Shown: piece after piece, positions 18,301 to 25,921 of the stretch
How positions within the stretch are numbered: position 1 is the first letter of the stretch
How the letters are laid out: the number at the start of each line of letters is the position of its first letter
Origin: Actinoplanes lobatus
GTDB lineage: Bacteria > Actinomycetota > Actinomycetes > Mycobacteriales > Micromonosporaceae
Direction of reading: 5' to 3'
NCBI RefSeq assembly: GCF_014205215.1
Contig: NZ_JACHNC010000001.1
Coordinates: 7,622,501 to 7,686,500, forward strand
Length of the DNA: 64,000 nt
Program-made: the position numbers and the translations under genes
Notes under the pieces: generated by a model
Seen by the model: only the letters and a program-made list of their open reading frames with translations
Told to the model about the DNA's origin: nothing
The model's database searches: none

Positions 18301-18634
18301 GTCGAACGACACCGTCAACCCGCGCTGGGGAACCTGGCCCAACCAGGGCCAGCAGTGGGCCGAACTCACCTGGTCCACCGCACAGAACCTGCGGTCCGCG
18401 CAGGTGTACTTCTTCGACGACAACCAGGGCATCGACCTGCCCGCCTCGTGGAAACTGCAGTACTACGACGGCAGCGCCTACGTCGACGTGCCGTCCGCCA
18501 GCGGCTACCCGATCGCCGCCAACCAGTACAACACCGTCACCTTCGGCCCGGTCAGCACCACCCGCCTGAGGGTGGCCCTGACCAGCGGCGCCGCATCCGT
18601 CGGCCTGCTGGAGGTGAAAGCCTTCGCACCCTGA
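15356..18634 (+). CDS. Large secreted helical-barrel glycosidase-like protein with two discoidin domains
   Basis: 1092 residues from the ATG at 15356, which gives a clean Sec signal (TSILILIVASLAV, cleavage after PAHA). After an N-terminal beta-rich region (NVAVVNTGSASSTLTL) comes an (alpha/alpha)6-barrel-like region with NIYYRWWLMRFNHLDADIPG, VIEYDWGAMTGNDADAVSF, and AWAQYVGGDTNWPDANEFW, resembling the MGH1/GH63-type glycosidase superfamily. Two discoidin modules follow (from about 823, and from NLAASATPSASYTSAWESV). Its last module is very like that of the GH43 enzyme. The substrate is unknown; an L-arabinose-polymer role is inferred from the neighbours. The exact GH family was not recognised. 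Confidence 0.8.
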   Translation: MRAVVRRLRAYTSILILIVASLAVSPRPAHAAQPIGYPTFGNAGSIPAPPVSYSTGDTMRAIYDAEASGTDFWMDRLLARTGNDPAGTWLMSRGRAAFMYTHNPAVIGFGGNAAYWDNISSQNAYAITASTGTFTEQVAQRRQTPSHWRSVHTSGSIRLEVTKFITHNNVLITNVAVVNTGSASSTLTLTATSPYATTVSGSELTGTRAVKNNLTTLYPRFSGDGFTASGSSLTRSITVGAGQTVTAKVQLGLVATEIPASRTEYDAYRARSAADAFATHVRDYNRWWADNVPYIDVPDAAIKKNIYYRWWLMRFNHLDADIPGQDFQFPQSIEGVTGYNNAIALTQPMHIDDLKYLRSPEYSYGPYLAVGQYSANGRFVDNPGDPENWSNSYTQYIAEAAWRAYQIHGGQPAMLTNFARYAEGDAKGQLATYDTNNNGVIEYDWGAMTGNDADAVSFHWRAGNLDRAETAYVWSAANAARDAYTLAGNTAKATEMQTLADRIRNGVINTLWNPSRQLLEHKHVSTNTHVPWKEINNYYPYAVGLMPNTAQYREALRLFADAAQYPIFPFYTANQVDKAAAAAAGNPGSNNFSTINSTVQFRLYSQVLRNYPNTWMTSEDYKKLLYWNAWAQYVGGDTNWPDANEFWADWNGSAITYRSWIHHNILGSSNWTIIEDVAGLRPRNDTQIELSPINIGWSHFAVNNLRYRNANLSIVWDDPSDGVTRYNGVPQGYSIYLDGTRVATLNQLAPFTYNPATGTVTTTGTVAFSTAFPALQAPQNVVQSSSRMVDVFAKAGVDLTSTRPNLASGATVAASYTTSGTSAGAAVDGLPTNSPLWGSYGSTNATDTYDITFSGERTVSEAWIHFRNDRATNRYRPPTAYNVQYWNGTAWVNTAAQAKTPAAPQANLNKVTFTAVNTTRLRLQFTQPSGTPKTGLTEVKVYGQGTVPPPNPNLAASATPSASYTSAWESVAAINDGAEPASSNDTVNPRWGTWPNQGQQWAELTWSTAQNLRSAQVYFFDDNQGIDLPASWKLQYYDGSAYVDVPSASGYPIAANQYNTVTFGPVSTTRLRVALTSGAASVGLLEVKAFAP

Positions 18635-18640
18635 CGGGCC

Positions 18641-18671
18641 GCCGCCCGGGGCCGGTTCGACCCCGGGCGGC
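18641..18671 (+). terminator. Hairpin terminator after the glycosidase locus
   Basis: A perfect 11-bp stem (GCCGCCCGGGG / CCCCGGGCGGC) with a 9-base loop lies 6 bases after the stop. There is no T-run. The following 120 bases hold no intact gene. Confidence 0.65.
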
Positions 18672-18790
18672 ACGCTCGCGTCGACTGACAGCCGTGACCG
18701 CCCACGACCTCGCCCGCGCGCTGGGCGGACATCGCCACCCTGCGCGACCGCTGCCGCGCCGGGGCTCGGCGCCGCCCTGGCCCACATCGG

Positions 18791-19192
18791 CTACCCGACC
18801 GCCGTCGCCTCCAGCTCCACCAGCTGACCGGGCAGCGCCAGCCGCGTCACCTGCAGCATCGTCGTGGCCGGCGCCACCCCGGCGGCCGCCAGCCGTGACG
18901 CCAGCACCCCGTAATGCGGGAACAACTCGTCAACATTGACGGTGTACACGTTGAGCCGCACCACATGCGTCAACGACATGGACGCTGTCGTCAACACGGC
19001 CTCCAGATTGTCGAGACACGTCGTCAACTGCGCGGCCATGTCACCGTCATGCTGCGGCCCACCGTCGGCGTCCATCGCCGTCTGACCCGAGCAATACAGC
19101 GTCCGGGTCTGCCCGGACACCAACTCACCCTGGTTGAAACCCAACGCCACCGACCACGGCCACGGATTGACGGCCACTCGCTGCACTGCCAC
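18791..19192 (-). CDS. RidA/YjgF-family protein
   Basis: About 133 residues from the GTG at 19192, with AAGGGAG just upstream; an ATG 30 bases earlier is also in frame. The RidA pattern is visible: LVSGQTRTLYCSGQTAMDADG near the start, quoted here as LYCSGQTAMD; the middle helix QLTTCLDNLEAVLTTA; and the conserved end ALPGQLVELEATAV, in place of the usual R-x-E-L-P-x-x-A-L-V-E-I. RidA proteins hydrolyse reactive enamine/imine intermediates. It is divergent from a WYL regulator gene, which probably controls it. Confidence 0.88.
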   Translation of the reverse strand: MAVQRVAVNPWPWSVALGFNQGELVSGQTRTLYCSGQTAMDADGGPQHDGDMAAQLTTCLDNLEAVLTTASMSLTHVVRLNVYTVNVDELFPHYGVLASRLAAAGVAPATTMLQVTRLALPGQLVELEATAVG

Positions 19193-19281
19193 ACCAAGCT
19201 CCCTTCCATTTCGTACGGGCAATCGCGAGCCTGCCCGTCAATCACGACACCTCCTGTCATGTATTCCGGTACGGTTCGCGG

Positions 19282-20238
19282 ATGCGCGCCGACCGTCTGG
19301 TCTCCCTCGTCCTGCTGCTGCGCCAGCGCGGCCGCCTGACCGCCGACACCCTGGCCCGCGAGCTGGAGGTGTCCACCCGGACCGTGCTGCGCGACATCGA
19401 AGCCCTGTCCGCCGCCGGCGTCCCGGTCTACACCGAACGCGGCCGCCACGGCGGATTCGCGCTGCTCCCCGGCTTCCGCACCCCACTCACCGGCCTCAAC
19501 CACGACGAAGCCCTCGCCCTGCTCACCGCCGGATCCGGGCTCGGTCTCGGCCCGGCCCTCGCCTCCGCCATGCGCAAAGTCGTCGACGCGCTCCCGGAAA
19601 GCCACCAGGCCCTGGCCGGCGACGCCGCGCAACGATTCCTCGTCGAACCGGAGACCGACCTGCTGTCGCGCCGCCCGGTCACCGACCCGATCCCCACCGC
19701 CACCCTGACCGAGGTACGCCGTGCCGTGCTCGCCGGGCACCGGCTGCGCATCCACTACGCCGCCACCGGCCGGTCCCCGCAGTGGCGCACTGTCGACCCG
19801 ATCGGCCTGGTCACCATCCGCGACCGCGGCTACCTGCTGGCCACCCGCAACGGCGCCGACCGCACCTACCGGCTGTCACGCATCCTCGCCGCCGAGGAAC
19901 TCCCCGAACCGGCACAGCGCGACGACCGGGTCGACCTCGACCGGGCCTGGCGGGAACGGTCCGCCCAGTTCCTGTCCGACGACCACATCGCCGTACAGGT
20001 CCTGGTCGACCCGACCCGCCGCGACGACCTGCTCGCCACCGCGGTCGCCGTCCGCGCCGAAACCCCCGGCCCCGACGGCCGCCTCCGCCTCGAAGTCACC
20101 TACCAGGACCTGCGTCACGCCGTGTGGGCGCTGTGGCAACTCGACGCCGCCGCCGAAGCCCTCGCCCCGCCGTCGCTGCGCGCCGCCCTGCACGACCGGG
20201 CCACCACCCTCGCGTCCCGCTACCGGAATCCGCCCTAG
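19282..20238 (+). CDS. DeoR/YafY-like HTH regulator with WYL domain
   Basis: A 318-residue regulator. The N-terminal wHTH reads LLRQRGRLTADTLARELEVS followed by TRTVLRDIEAL, the standard HTH_11 motif. The WYL domain covers about 130-220 (EVRRAVLAGHRLRIHYAATG, then R-T-V-D-P-I-GLVTIRDRGYLLA), and a C-terminal WCX region ends the protein. WYL regulators sense small ligands or nucleic acids. The gene is divergent from ridA with about 90 bases between starts, so it probably controls ridA and itself. Confidence 0.9.
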   Translation: MRADRLVSLVLLLRQRGRLTADTLARELEVSTRTVLRDIEALSAAGVPVYTERGRHGGFALLPGFRTPLTGLNHDEALALLTAGSGLGLGPALASAMRKVVDALPESHQALAGDAAQRFLVEPETDLLSRRPVTDPIPTATLTEVRRAVLAGHRLRIHYAATGRSPQWRTVDPIGLVTIRDRGYLLATRNGADRTYRLSRILAAEELPEPAQRDDRVDLDRAWRERSAQFLSDDHIAVQVLVDPTRRDDLLATAVAVRAETPGPDGRLRLEVTYQDLRHAVWALWQLDAAAEALAPPSLRAALHDRATTLASRYRNPP

Positions 20239-20390
20239 AGAGAACCGGCACGGCCGCCGCACCCGGCGAAACCCCCTGGCCTGAATCCGTGGGCCTGTCG
20301 GTCTTGGCGTCCCGGTAGCAAACGGCGTAAAAGACAACGGCAAGCGTGATCTTCGATGAAAGGCCCGCGCTTGGGGCCGACAAGCACCTG

Positions 20391-20723
20391 CTAGGGCCGT
20401 CCACTATGCGCGCTTTGGAACCTTTGCACCAAATCAGCGAGGACCTTCATTTCAGCCGCGAGAGCCGCTCGCCCCATCGGCGTGATCGCCGCCCACGTCC
20501 GCGGTCGGCGCCCTTCATGCCCCTTCTGGATGTCGACGAGCGACTGCCCGGCCAATGCCTCAAGATGCCTGCCGAGGTTGCCGTCAGTGAGACCGAGAAG
20601 CTTCTTGAGGTACGGGAAATCGGCCCGGCCCGCCTCGTCCAGCACGGTGAGCAGCGCCAGTCTGGTCTTCTGGTGCACCCGCTCGTCCAGTTCGAGAGCG
20701 GGATGGGGTGCCGGGTCAGCCAC
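20391..20723 (-). CDS. Winged-helix transcriptional regulator (HTH_34 type)
   Basis: 110 residues starting with a GTG that overlaps the upstream membrane-protein stop by 8 bases. The fold is a single winged helix: VHQKTRLALLTVLDEAG, the recognition helix LTDGNLGRHLEALAGQ, and the wing DIQKGHEGRRPRTWAAITPMG, quoted as EGRRPRTWAAITPMGRAAL. This family often pairs with a small membrane protein. It may bind the perfect 16-bp-arm inverted repeat in front of the operon. Confidence 0.85.
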   Translation of the reverse strand: MADPAPHPALELDERVHQKTRLALLTVLDEAGRADFPYLKKLLGLTDGNLGRHLEALAGQSLVDIQKGHEGRRPRTWAAITPMGRAALAAEMKVLADLVQRFQSAHSGRP

Positions 20724-21273
20724 TGATCTTCCGCTCCCGCTGTCGTTCGACGAGGCCCAGTACCGTCAGGGCGAGTCCACCGCAACCCATGATGAGCGGG
20801 TCGTACCAGTCGGCAGTCACTGCGGATCCCGCGAACCAGCCACCGATCATCACGCCACCGATGATGCCGGAGCGCAGGGCCAGTGATTTGTTGCGCTGTC
20901 CGACCGCCATGATCGTCAGTACTGTCGCCGGCCACAGCAGCATCTTCATGAGCGGGTAGAACCACACCAGGTTCCCGGCGACAACCACCGCGAGCAGCGC
21001 GAGAGCGGCCTTCCCGTACGGCAACCGGCCTTCACCGACTCCGGTGCGATCGCGTCGGACGCGATCGCCGCCCCACAGTGCGAACAAGGCGAGAAGGCTG
21101 CACAGCGGCCAGAACAATGGCGCCGGCACGAAGTAGTAGTCGACCGTCGCCAGGTAGCCGGCGAAAGCCACGGTCATGAGCCCGAAGATCAACAGCGGGC
21201 CGGAAGTGGCCCAGCGGGAAGCGCGCACCCGTAGCCGTAGCTGATCGAGTTCTGTCTGCTCATCGAGTGACAT
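20716..21273 (-). CDS. Small integral membrane protein
   Basis: About 185 residues from the ATG at 21273. After a charged N-terminal part (EQTELDQLRLRVRASR) there are five or six hydrophobic segments, for example GPLLIFGLMTVAFAGYLA, FWPLCSLLALFALW, ALALLAVVVAGNLVWFYPL and MKMLLWPATVLTIMAVG. No family was recognised. It is translationally coupled to the HTH_34 regulator, a common pairing in which the two are cotranscribed and self-regulated. Confidence 0.75.
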   Translation of the reverse strand: MSLDEQTELDQLRLRVRASRWATSGPLLIFGLMTVAFAGYLATVDYYFVPAPLFWPLCSLLALFALWGGDRVRRDRTGVGEGRLPYGKAALALLAVVVAGNLVWFYPLMKMLLWPATVLTIMAVGQRNKSLALRSGIIGGVMIGGWFAGSAVTADWYDPLIMGCGGLALTVLGLVERQRERKISG

Positions 21274-21284
21274 CACAGTTCTAC

Positions 21285-21318
21285 CCTCTGCATGGCAGAG
21301 AACTCTGCCATGCAGAGG
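21285..21318. promoter_or_regulatory. Perfect inverted repeat overlapping the translation start region
   Basis: CCTCTGCATGGCAGAG (21285-21300) and its exact complement (21303-21318) are separated by two bases. On the reverse strand the repeat ends about 12 bases before the membrane-protein ATG and includes its only purine-rich ribosome-site candidate (AGAGGG). It can act as a regulator operator or as an RNA hairpin hiding the ribosome site. Confidence 0.7.
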
Positions 21319-21473
21319 TAATGTCGTCAACACCACGATGCCCACTCCGTGCACCTCGCCGCACATGGCCATCGACCTGACCGACGTCCAGGAAACAGCC
21401 GGAGAGCTCTGTCAGCTTGGTGCAGCGTCAAAGACGCCGGCGCCGGCGGGCGGCCGTACCGAATTCGCGTCGG

Positions 21474-22407
21474 CTATGGCCGCGACGTCCAGCTCGGGGT
21501 CCAGGTACCGGGGGTGTCGTGGCCGGCCGTGGCGGCGAGGTGATCGCGGAGGGCGGCCAGGGCCGGGTGGAGATTGTCGCGATGCCAGAGCAGCGAGTGT
21601 GGGTAGACCGGGGTGGGATCGGTCACCGGGATGCGGCGTAGCCCGTGGCTGGCGGGCCAGACGAGACGGGTCTGTCCGCCGATGAAGGTGGCCAGCGCGG
21701 GGGGTGTCGGCGACGGTGTCGAGGAGCGCGTCGGCGCCGAGGTTGGGGCCGGTCGCCTCGATGACGAGACCGAACTCGGCGGCGAGGTCGTCGTAGTAGG
21801 CGGCCCATTCGGTGCCGGGAGTGATGCCGGGCATCCAGATGCGGTGCCCGGCGAGTTGGGCGACGGTCACCGACCGGGCCGACGCCAGCGCATGGGCCGG
21901 GCCGGTGAGCAGTTGGAGCGGCTCGTCGAGCACCCGGACGGTCGCGATCTCCTCGGGAAGGGGCCGCCCCGGCATGGCGACCGCACGGAAGGACGCGTCG
22001 ATCGCCCCGGATCGGAGAGCGGCGACGGCCGTCTCGACGTCGAACAGTTTCATGACGTCGAGCTCGATCTCGGGGTGTGCCTGGTGGAAGCCGCGGACCA
22101 GGCCGGTCGTGGCGAGACGCGAGGCGATCACGTCGACACGCAGCGGACGGCTGCCGGGGCGTACCGCCGCGACCGCACGTTCAGCGGCGCGCAAGAGTTC
22201 GCGGGCATGAGGCAGGAACGCCTGCCCGTCGATGGTGAGTTCAGCGCCGCGCGGAGTGCGGGTGAACAGCCGCACTCCGAGGTTGCGCTCCAGCGCGGCG
22301 ATGCGCTTGGAGACGGCCTGCTGGGTGATCGACAGCTCGGCGGCGGTCTCCTGGAACTGGCCCGCATCGGCAACGGCAACGAAGGTGCGTACGGCGTCGA
22401 AGTCCAT
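21474..22407 (-). pseudogene. LysR-family regulator with a +1 frameshift
   Basis: The first 230 or so residues are a normal LysR protein: wHTH FQETAAELSITQQAVSKRIAAL, quoted as LSITQQAVSKRIAALERNLG, then the effector domain. At a run of six G (C on the coding strand, 21699-21704) the frame is lost. Removing one base restores a normal C terminus (ALATFIGGQTRLVWPASHGL, then SLLWHRDNLHPALAALRDHL), ending at a TAG at 21474. So either the gene is recently inactivated or the run is a sequencing error. It is divergent from an MFS exporter. Confidence 0.8.
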
Positions 22408-22425
22408 GCCGACGACCCTATATCT

Positions 22426-22440
22426 ACAACTCGAAGTTGT
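22426..22440. promoter_or_regulatory. Candidate LysR/MFS operator
   Basis: ACAACTCGAAGTTGT is a perfect inverted repeat (6-bp arms, 3-base centre) in the divergent promoter region, 19 bases upstream of the lysR start. Its position fits a LysR-type binding site (T-N11-A-like). Confidence 0.5.
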
Positions 22441-22536
22441 TGACAGTCGGCGTGTCGGTTGTTTGATCTGCGGAGATGCCGACTGATTGGATCTCAGCCA
22501 TCAACCGCGAGTTGTTCATCCGAGACGGGAAGATCA

Positions 22537-23757
22537 TTGGGGCGGCAGTTCAGGTGGCTTTGGACGGCATACGCGGTGAGCACGCTCGGCACGTGGCTCG
22601 GGTTCGGCGCGTTCCCCTTGATCGCAATCCGGGTCCTGCACTCCGGCCCGATCGAGGTATCGCTGCTGTCGGCCACGGGACTGGCCGTCGGCGCGGTCGT
22701 CGCGGTGCCGCTCGGCCCGTGGGTGGAGTTCCGCCGTAAGCGACCGGTGATGATCACGATGGACCTGATCCGGTTCGCCGCCCTGGTGAGCGTGCCCACC
22801 GCGTACGCGTTCGGCCGGCTGACCTTCGCCCAGCTCCTGGCCGTCTCGATCGTCGCCGCCGCGGCCGACATCACCTTCAAGGCGGCTGGCGGCGCCTACC
22901 TGAAGACCGTGGTCCCGCGGGCGGACCTGCTCGTCGCGAACGGCCGGTTCGAGGCCACCACCTGGACCGCCACCGTGGTGGGACCGCCGCTCGGCAATGC
23001 CGCGATCGGGCTGTTCGGCCCTGTGGTGACAGTGGCGGTCGACGCGGTCAGCTACCTGCTGTCGGCACTGAGCATACGGGCGATCGGAGGACGGGAGCCG
23101 CGTCCCGGGCCGGCCGGCGGCTCACGGCCGCATGCCGGCAACCTGCTCGACGGATGGCGCCATATTCTGGCCCACCCGGCGCTGCGCCCGCTGTTTCTCA
23201 ACACGGTCCTGGTCAACGGCCTGATCCTGGCGACCGCACCGCTTCTCGCCGTCCTCATGCTCGACCAGCTCGACTTCGCGCCCTGGCAGTACGGCCTCGC
23301 CTTCGGCCTACCGTGCCTCGGTGGACTGATCGGCTCCCGGCTGGCCCAGCCGCTGGTCACCCGCTTCGGGCAACACCGGATCCTGCTCACCGCCGGCGCA
23401 CTGCGCGCCTGCTGGCCGCTCGGGCTCGCCTTCGTCGGCCCCGGCACCGCCGGCCTGGTGCTCGTCATCGCCGTCCAGTTCGGGCTCGTCACCTGCGTGG
23501 GAGTGTTCAACCCGGTGTTCGTCACCTACCGGCTCGAGCAGACGCCGGTGAACCTCGTCGTGCGCACCCTGTCCGCGTGGTCGGTCACCAGCAACGCCAC
23601 CATCGCCGCCCTGACCGCACTGTGGGGTTTGCTGGCCACCGTCACCAGCCCGCGTACCGCGATCGCGATCGCCGGTTGTTTGATCCTGATCACCCCACTC
23701 CTGCTGCCCCGGCGCGACCGCACCGAGAAGCACGAACCGGTCCCGATCCACCCGTGA
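22537..23757 (+). CDS. MFS transporter (enterobactin-exporter-like, 12 TM)
   Basis: About 406 residues. The TTG at 22537, with GGGAAG about 6 bases upstream, gives the family-like start GRQFRWLWTAYAVSTLGTWL; a TTG at 22459 is the longest frame. Twelve hydrophobic segments are visible, with the loop 2-3 motif PWVEFRRKRPVMITMDLIR and a central cytoplasmic loop (GREPRPGPAGGSRPHAG). Family members export drugs or siderophores. It is divergent from the frameshifted lysR and ends at a bidirectional terminator. Confidence 0.85.
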   Translation: MGRQFRWLWTAYAVSTLGTWLGFGAFPLIAIRVLHSGPIEVSLLSATGLAVGAVVAVPLGPWVEFRRKRPVMITMDLIRFAALVSVPTAYAFGRLTFAQLLAVSIVAAAADITFKAAGGAYLKTVVPRADLLVANGRFEATTWTATVVGPPLGNAAIGLFGPVVTVAVDAVSYLLSALSIRAIGGREPRPGPAGGSRPHAGNLLDGWRHILAHPALRPLFLNTVLVNGLILATAPLLAVLMLDQLDFAPWQYGLAFGLPCLGGLIGSRLAQPLVTRFGQHRILLTAGALRACWPLGLAFVGPGTAGLVLVIAVQFGLVTCVGVFNPVFVTYRLEQTPVNLVVRTLSAWSVTSNATIAALTALWGLLATVTSPRTAIAIAGCLILITPLLLPRRDRTEKHEPVPIHP

Positions 23758-23763
23758 GAACCC

Positions 23764-23819
23764 ACGAGTTGAGCGATGGGCGAACGCCGATCCCGGCGTC
23801 CGCCCATCGCTCAACTCGT
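23764..23819. terminator. Bidirectional terminator between convergent genes
   Basis: An inverted repeat with arms of about 26 bp (ACGAGTTGAGCGATGGGCG continuing into ACGCCG, and the complement) has one unpaired position per arm and a 4-base loop. It fills the gap between the MFS stop and the convergent membrane-protein stop and touches the latter's stop codon. Confidence 0.85.
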
Positions 23820-24646
23820 CAGGGGAAGAGGAACAACTCGGGGGAGAGCGCCAGCGCGACCGCCTGATCCTCGGAGAGGATCGGCTGCGGGCGCGTCCTG
23901 GCCGGGGCACCACTGTCGACCGGCTGCCGATCGGTGTTCGACGCCTGCACGTAGATCTCGCTGTGTCCCCGGTAGACCCGGACGATGTAGTTACGCGGCT
24001 CGTCGGCGGGAGTGTCGTCGGCCTCGCTGCCCACCAGCACGGTCACCCCGTCCGGGCCGTTGCGAACAGTGCATTTCCCGATCTGCGTACGCCGGCACTC
24101 GTCCTGCGCCTGCTCACCCGTCGACGCGTCCACCACCCCGACGGTGACCGTCAGATCACCGGTTCCCTCGGCGTCACGGACCAGAGCCAGCGCGTCCACC
24201 CGATTACCCCACGGCGGTTCGCCGCCGAGGCTGAACCCGATCAACGGCCCGGCCTCCACACCCGGCACCTGGGCGTATCGTGCCTTGGGCAGCAGGCGGG
24301 GCAGTTCCTCGTTGAGATGACAGGTCAGGCTCGTGGCGGCCCACTCCGCCAACTCCGGCGACAGCGTCCTGTCGGCCGCGTACGCCCCGGGCGGGCGAGT
24401 GCCGGGCGGGAACGGGCACGGGCCCGCCGCCCCGAACACCGGGCCGGCGTCATCACCGCCGGACACCACGATCCCACCCATCCCGGCCAACACGGCCACG
24501 AGCCCGACACCGGCGACACCGGCCAGCCGCCGGTTGCGGCGCGAACGCCGGCCCGCGGTCAGGATCCCGGAGGCGGTCAGGCCCATCGCCGGTTCGCCGT
24601 CACTCGCGTACGTCTCGAGCGCTTCTCGCATGTCGACTTCACGCAT
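23819..24646 (-). CDS. Membrane-anchored protein downstream of SigE-type sigma factor (possible anti-sigma partner)
   Basis: 275 residues. A short cytoplasmic N-terminal part (MREALETYASDGEPAMGLTA) precedes an Arg-rich stop (RRSRRNRRL) and one transmembrane helix (AGVAGVGLVAVLAGMGGIVV). The rest is extracytoplasmic with paired Cys residues (C-P-F-P-P, T-C-H-L-N, E-C-R-R, K-C-T-V). The start is 3 bases after the sigma-factor stop, with GGGAG in between. By position it could sequester the sigma factor, but no classical anti-sigma motif (HXXXCXXC) is visible. Confidence 0.75.
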   Translation of the reverse strand: MREVDMREALETYASDGEPAMGLTASGILTAGRRSRRNRRLAGVAGVGLVAVLAGMGGIVVSGGDDAGPVFGAAGPCPFPPGTRPPGAYAADRTLSPELAEWAATSLTCHLNEELPRLLPKARYAQVPGVEAGPLIGFSLGGEPPWGNRVDALALVRDAEGTGDLTVTVGVVDASTGEQAQDECRRTQIGKCTVRNGPDGVTVLVGSEADDTPADEPRNYIVRVYRGHSEIYVQASNTDRQPVDSGAPARTRPQPILSEDQAVALALSPELFLFP

Positions 24647-24649
24647 CGG

Positions 24650-25144
24650 CTACTCCCTGGTGAGCGTGGCGCCGTGCAACGCCGTACGCATGGATTGAAT
24701 GGCCCTTGCGGTCTGGCTCTTGACCGTGCCCTCGGTGATCCCGAGCAGGGCGGCGACCTCGGCGACCGGCAGATCCTCCAGATACCGCAGCACCACCGCG
24801 GCCCGCTGCCGTGGCGCCAGATCGGCCAGCGCCCGCCGGACCGCCAGCGTCTCGGCCGGGTCGGCGCCACCCGCCGCACGCTCGGGTGGCTCGGCCATCA
24901 GCGACTCCCGCCGCCGGTCACGCCGGTGCGTCAGGAACGCGTTGACCACGATCTTGCGGGCGTACGCGTCCACCGACTCGTCCCGCAGCCGCGGCCAGCG
25001 CCGGTAGAGGCGCACGAACGTCAGCTGTACGAGATCCTCGGCGGTGTGCCAGTCACCGCACAGCGCGTAGGCGAGCCGGCGCAACGGCTGCGCCCGTACC
25101 CGAAAATATTCGACGAACTGGTTCTCCCAGTCGGATCGGATCAC
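24650..25144 (-). CDS. SigE-family (ECF) RNA polymerase sigma factor
   Basis: About 164 residues from the GTG at 25144, which has a strong AGGAGG 4 bases upstream. Region 2 reads FRVRAQPLRRLAYALCGDWH followed by TAEDLVQLTFVRLYRRWPRL, and region 4 reads DLAPRQRAAVVLRYLEDLPV followed by AEVAALLGITEGTVKSQTAR. This is the actinobacterial SigE-family pattern. The gene is cotranscribed with the membrane protein downstream. The target regulon is unknown. Confidence 0.92.
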   Translation of the reverse strand: MIRSDWENQFVEYFRVRAQPLRRLAYALCGDWHTAEDLVQLTFVRLYRRWPRLRDESVDAYARKIVVNAFLTHRRDRRRESLMAEPPERAAGGADPAETLAVRRALADLAPRQRAAVVLRYLEDLPVAEVAALLGITEGTVKSQTARAIQSMRTALHGATLTRE

Positions 25145-25340
25145 TACGCCTCCTGTCGATCGATCACCCCTTCTACTCCGCGGAGCAGCGAAAGGTTGCA
25201 TCCCGATCTCCCGCACCGGCCGAGTCGGTGGAGAGCCTGTGAATGGCTATGAATCAGCTGTCGAAGGCAAAACTGCCTGACGGCGCCTCCGATGAAGCCT
25301 CCCGTACACGTCCTGCGAGACAGAGAGAGGCCACCGGCCC

Positions 25341-25868
25341 ATGACTGCCATCACCTTTTCGAACACCGTTCTGACCAGCACCGCGACCCGCCAGGCGCCC
25401 CCGCCCCGCAACGGCGCGGACCCGATGAAGGCCGTCGCCGAGAAACTCGGCCTGAGCACCGACGATCTCAAGAAGCAGCTGGACAGCGGCAAGAGCCTGA
25501 ACGACGTCGCCGAAGCGCAGGGTGTCTCGCACGATGATCTGATCACCGCCATCAAGGCCGGCCTGCCCACCGACCAGGCATCCGGAACGACCGAGGCCGA
25601 CCTCACCGAGCTCGCGGAGACGATCGCCGCGACCACCGGCCGCCCGCAGGGACCGCCGCCGGGCGGCCCGAAAGGCGAGATGGGCGGACTACAGGCCAGC
25701 CAGACGAAACTCGACCGGATCAGCGCGCTGCTGGAGACCGGCTCGGACGAGGTCGGCTCGATCAGCAGCGCCCAGAAGCTGGTCAGCATGCTCCAGGACA
25801 AAGGCGTCGACCTGAACGCCCTCAAGTCCGTCCTGGACAGCGGGGACCTGCTCGACGTCGTGGCCTGA
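25341..25868 (+). CDS. Hypothetical protein with helical D-L-rich repeats
   Basis: 175 residues. Two adjacent related helical units are visible: VAEKLGLSTDDLKKQLDSGK and LNDVAEAQGVSHDDLITAIK, each with an L/V-G-S-x-D-D-L turn reminiscent of a helix-turn-helix or LysM-like tail. A Pro/Gly linker (GRPQGPPPGGPKGEMGG) follows, then a C-terminal part with a similar KLVSMLQDKGVDLNALKSVL unit. There is no signal peptide. Proteins of this kind are annotated as hypothetical; function unknown. A strong hairpin follows the stop. Confidence 0.7.
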   Translation: MTAITFSNTVLTSTATRQAPPPRNGADPMKAVAEKLGLSTDDLKKQLDSGKSLNDVAEAQGVSHDDLITAIKAGLPTDQASGTTEADLTELAETIAATTGRPQGPPPGGPKGEMGGLQASQTKLDRISALLETGSDEVGSISSAQKLVSMLQDKGVDLNALKSVLDSGDLLDVVA

Positions 25869-25883
25869 ACCCGTGGCCGGATC

Positions 25884-25909
25884 CCTGCCGGGGACAGATC
25901 CCCGGCAGG
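25884..25909 (+). terminator. Hairpin terminator
   Basis: A perfect 10-bp stem CCTGCCGGGG / CCCCGGCAGG with a 6-base loop lies between two convergent genes, so it can serve both. Confidence 0.7.
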
Positions 25910-25921
25910 ATTCCGGCGCCG

